NCBI GenBank assembly: GCA_910577765.1
Contig: CAJTOV010000157.1
Span: 1 to 8,314 of the forward strand
Length of the DNA stretch: 8,314 nucleotides
From: an uncultured Lachnospiraceae bacterium
Lineage (GTDB): Bacteria > Bacillota > Clostridia > Lachnospirales > Lachnospiraceae
Reading direction: 5' to 3'
Position 1 is the stretch's first letter; each line of letters opens with the position of its first letter. The notes beneath the pieces were generated by a model. It did not search any database. It saw only the letters and a program-made list of their open reading frames with translations, and was not told where the DNA came from. Of this stretch, positions 6,423 through 8,314 are shown one piece after another. The position numbers were made by a program, and so were the translations under genes.

Positions 6423-7547
6423 ATGAGATTACCGGAAAACAAACGAAATGTTCCCTCCCTGTTCACCTGCCTGGACGGCACCCAGGTGACCACGGCAAAG
6501 GAGTGGCAGGAGAAGCGCCGGCCGGAGATTCTGGAGATGCTGCGCCGGGAGGAATACGGCCGTCTGCCGGATATGAGCGACGTGAAGGTGGAAATGCGGG
6601 TGGTGGCAGAGCGTCAGGGCGGTCCCATGCTGGACCCACGGGAGCTGCGCAAGACCGTGGAGGTGGAAGCCGTGAGAAAGGACCGGCATTTCATCTTCTG
6701 TTTCGAAGTGTTCATTCCCAGAAATGCCGGGAAGCCGGTTCCCGCATTTATCGAAATCTGCAACCGGGGCACCATGCTCTGTGACCCGGCCAGAGAGCAT
6801 CCCAGCCAGTTCTATCCGGTGGAGGCCATTATAGAGCGGGGATATGCCTGCGCTGCCTTCCGTACCCAGGAGGTTGCCCCGGATTATGAGGAAGGCTTCC
6901 ATACAGGCTTCCACCGCCTGTTCCCGGAATATACCCAGAACAGGCCGGATGATGCCTGGGGAACCATCAGCGCCTGGGCCTGGGCGGCCAGCCGGGTCAT
7001 GGATTACTTTGAGACCGATCCCATGATTGATGACAAACATGTGGCAGTGGTGGGCCATTCCCGGGGCGGCAAGACGGCTCTGTGGTGCGGGGCCCAGGAT
7101 GAGCGCATTGCCCTGGCCGTCAGCAGCTGCTCCGGCAACAGCGGGGATGCCATCTCCAGAGGCAAGTCCGGGGAGTCCATCCGCCAGATTCTCACCCGCT
7201 TCCCCTTCTGGTTTGCAAAGAACTACCAGAAGCATGCGGACCATGAGGAGGAAATGCCCTTTGACCAGCATATGCTGGTGGCCATGATGGCCCCGCGGCT
7301 GGTATACAGCTCCACCCGGAGTCTGGATGCCTGGGCAGACCCGGAGTCCGAGTTCGAATCCCTGGTGCAGGCATCGCCGGTGTATGAGCTGTTCGGAAAG
7401 GAAGGCCTGGAAAGCTGGGATATGCCTTATGCGGAGGTGCCCCTCCACAAAGGCTCCATCGGCTTCCACAAGCATAGCGGGGAACATGATATGGAAGACT
7501 ATGACTGGCACCGGTATATGGATTTTGCAGACCGGCACTGGAAATAG
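6423..7547 (+). CDS. Alpha/beta hydrolase, CE15/glucuronoyl-esterase-like, cytoplasmic
   Basis: A 374-residue serine esterase. It opens with the family's W-x-x-[KR]R-PEI...EEYGRLP segment (28-49). The nucleophile elbow GHSRGGK (211-217) gives Ser213, followed by ALW. Later marks are SCSGNSGDA (235-243), FPFWFAKNY (260-268), FDQHMLVAMMAPR (280-292), and SGEHDMEDYDWHRY (352-365) with the likely catalytic His355. The position where fungal glucuronoyl esterases carry Glu is occupied here by a Cys/Ser, so the acid is probably Asp302 (LDAWADPE loop), as in bacterial relatives using an alternative acid. CE15 enzymes cleave esters of glucuronic acid in xylan-lignin, but relatives are loosely annotated as acetylxylan esterases. 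There is no signal peptide, so it should act on an imported molecule. AAAGGAG (6407-6413) precedes the ATG by 9 bases, and the gene starts 22 bases after permease 2, so it is the last gene of the operon. Confidence 0.85.
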   Translation: MRLPENKRNVPSLFTCLDGTQVTTAKEWQEKRRPEILEMLRREEYGRLPDMSDVKVEMRVVAERQGGPMLDPRELRKTVEVEAVRKDRHFIFCFEVFIPRNAGKPVPAFIEICNRGTMLCDPAREHPSQFYPVEAIIERGYACAAFRTQEVAPDYEEGFHTGFHRLFPEYTQNRPDDAWGTISAWAWAASRVMDYFETDPMIDDKHVAVVGHSRGGKTALWCGAQDERIALAVSSCSGNSGDAISRGKSGESIRQILTRFPFWFAKNYQKHADHEEEMPFDQHMLVAMMAPRLVYSSTRSLDAWADPESEFESLVQASPVYELFGKEGLESWDMPYAEVPLHKGSIGFHKHSGEHDMEDYDWHRYMDFADRHWK

Positions 7548-7566
7548 CAGAGCCACTGGCAGGAAG

Positions 7567-7609
7567 GCCCATCCGGTTCATACCCGGATGGGCTTTGCCG
7601 GCCTTTTTT
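7567..7609 (+). terminator. Intrinsic terminator ending the transporter operon
   Basis: GCCCATCCGG (7567-7576) pairs perfectly with CCGGATGGGC (7584-7593) around a 7-base loop. A second T run (TTTTTT, 7604-7609) lies after a short GCCGGCC stretch; AAGGCC at 7564-7569 can pair alternatively with GGCCTT at 7600-7605, enclosing the main stem and bringing the hairpin base right against the T run. It starts 19 bases after the hydrolase stop codon. The T run overlaps the stop codon of the convergent minus-strand gene (7608-7610). Confidence 0.85.
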
Positions 7610-8314
7610 ACTTGCCTTTGGCGGCTTTGGAGAATTCCGTGTTGACCAGGTCTTTATAGGGAACCCGTTCCGGAAGCTGGCCTGCTTCCTCCAGAATATT
7701 CTGCAGCAGCTCAAAGCTTTCCTCCTCAAATATGGTGTCCCCTTTCCAGGTATCCTGCTCCTGGTACCGTTCCACGATCCGGGTAATGTTCTCCAGGGGT
7801 GTTTCCTTAAACTGGGGCTGGATGGTTTTGGCGATTTCCTCGGCAGAATGGGAGTTGACATAATCCAGGCCTTTCTGGATGGCATTGGTAAACTGCTGGA
7901 TCACCTCCGGGTGGGCCTTTATATAGCTTTGTTTGGCGCTGTAGGCCGTGTAGGGCACATAACCGGAATCTTTGCCCAGGGAAGCCACCACATAGCCGCT
8001 GCCCTCCAGCTCCAGGGTGGTGGCAAAGGGTTCAAACTCCACCGTGTAATCCGAGTCGTCGCTGGTAAAGGCTGCTGCGGTCAGGCCGAAATTTATGCTC
8101 TGGTCAATGGAAAGATCGGTTTTGGGGTCAATGCCCTGCTTTTTTAAAATGTATTCGAAGACCATCTGGGGCATACCGCCAGTCTGCCCTAGCATGATGA
8201 ACATATTTTCCACACACGTCAATTTCTCCTTAGAAGCCACGATTCTGTATGGATAATGGTAGATTCCCGTCTTTTCCACCAGCCCCAGGTCCAGCAGATG
8301 CTCCATATAGGTAC
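7608..8314 (-). CDS. NitT/TauT-family ABC substrate-binding protein (NMT1/SsuA-like), 5' end outside window
   Basis: This is the C-terminal part of a solute-binding protein of the SsuA/TauA/THI5-like class, which deliver sulfonates, nitrate, taurine or pyrimidine precursors to ABC importers. Numbering from the Met at 8306, marks include LGQTGGMPQMVFEYILKKQGID (39-60, a conserved ligand-cleft and helix region), FEPFATTLE (91-99), GYVVASLG (103-110), SGYVPYTAYSAKQSYIKAHPEVIQQF (about 113-138) and a C-terminal helix ending KAAKGK. That Met is internal: the frame stays open to the window edge (codons for Thr-Tyr precede it), so about a third of the protein plus the signal peptide lies beyond. It converges on the operon terminator and shows no visible link to the importer genes. 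The specific substrate cannot be assigned. Confidence 0.85.
   Translation of the reverse strand, partial: TYMEHLLDLGLVEKTGIYHYPYRIVASKEKLTCVENMFIMLGQTGGMPQMVFEYILKKQGIDPKTDLSIDQSINFGLTAAAFTSDDSDYTVEFEPFATTLELEGSGYVVASLGKDSGYVPYTAYSAKQSYIKAHPEVIQQFTNAIQKGLDYVNSHSAEEIAKTIQPQFKETPLENITRIVERYQEQDTWKGDTIFEEESFELLQNILEEAGQLPERVPYKDLVNTEFSKAAKGK

Noticed and set aside
5180..6493. 437-residue open frame on the minus strand opposite permease 2
   Set aside because: It is longer than the permease, but its translation is rich in His, Gly, Gln and Asp with no recognisable fold. The plus strand encodes a clear membrane protein with family motifs, so this is a composition shadow.
6429..7556. 375-residue open frame on the minus strand opposite the hydrolase gene
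   Set aside because: It mirrors almost exactly the extent of the hydrolase gene, has no motif I recognise, and the plus-strand protein has a full catalytic signature.
7848..8147. 99-residue plus-strand frame opposite the minus-strand binding-protein gene
   Set aside because: No RBS or family marks. The minus-strand translation matches the NMT1-like family throughout.
1..8314. CRISPR array, tRNA, rRNA, transposase or phage genes
   Set aside because: No regularly spaced repeats, no tRNA- or rRNA-like sequence and no recombinase motifs seen on either strand.

Overview
The window reads as a chromosomal piece of an anaerobic Firmicute. Strong AGGAGG-type ribosome binding sites, a DacF-like D,D-carboxypeptidase, a lipoprotein ending its signal in MAAC followed by an A/E/K-rich linker, and G/C-leaning third codon positions all fit a gut Lachnospiraceae (Enterocloster/Clostridium-like). 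The genus is an inference from style, not from a search.

Layout. Bases 1-811 hold the 3' part of a D-alanyl-D-alanine carboxypeptidase gene. A 330-base gap follows. It holds a large nested hairpin (827-921) ending in a T-rich run, then a near-consensus sigma-A promoter (1050-1078), a catabolite-repression (cre)-like site on the predicted transcription start (1078-1091), and a strong RBS. This promoter leads into a five-gene forward operon: a DUF3798-type lipoprotein (1142-2368), a hairpin terminator/attenuator (2446-2494), a double-domain ABC ATPase (2524-4104), two paralogous membrane permeases (4119-5159 and 5156-6400, overlapping by ATGA), and a CE15/glucuronoyl-esterase-like alpha/beta hydrolase without a signal peptide (6423-7547). 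A terminator (7567-7609) closes the operon. Running toward it on the minus strand is the 3' part of a NitT/TauT (NMT1/SsuA-like) substrate-binding protein gene (7608-8314), cut by the window end.

How it fits together. The lipoprotein probably captures a solute outside the cell. The two permeases and the ATPase, which resemble the ribose/BMP (basic membrane protein) importer class, would move it inward. The cytoplasmic hydrolase would then cleave an ester in the imported compound. The cre-like site suggests a carbohydrate-related substrate that is repressed when better carbon is present. The binding-protein family has no assigned function to my knowledge, and no glycosidase, kinase or dedicated regulator lies in the window, so the substrate is unknown. 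This operon is the best candidate here for an undescribed system. The flanking carboxypeptidase and NMT1-like genes appear unrelated to it.
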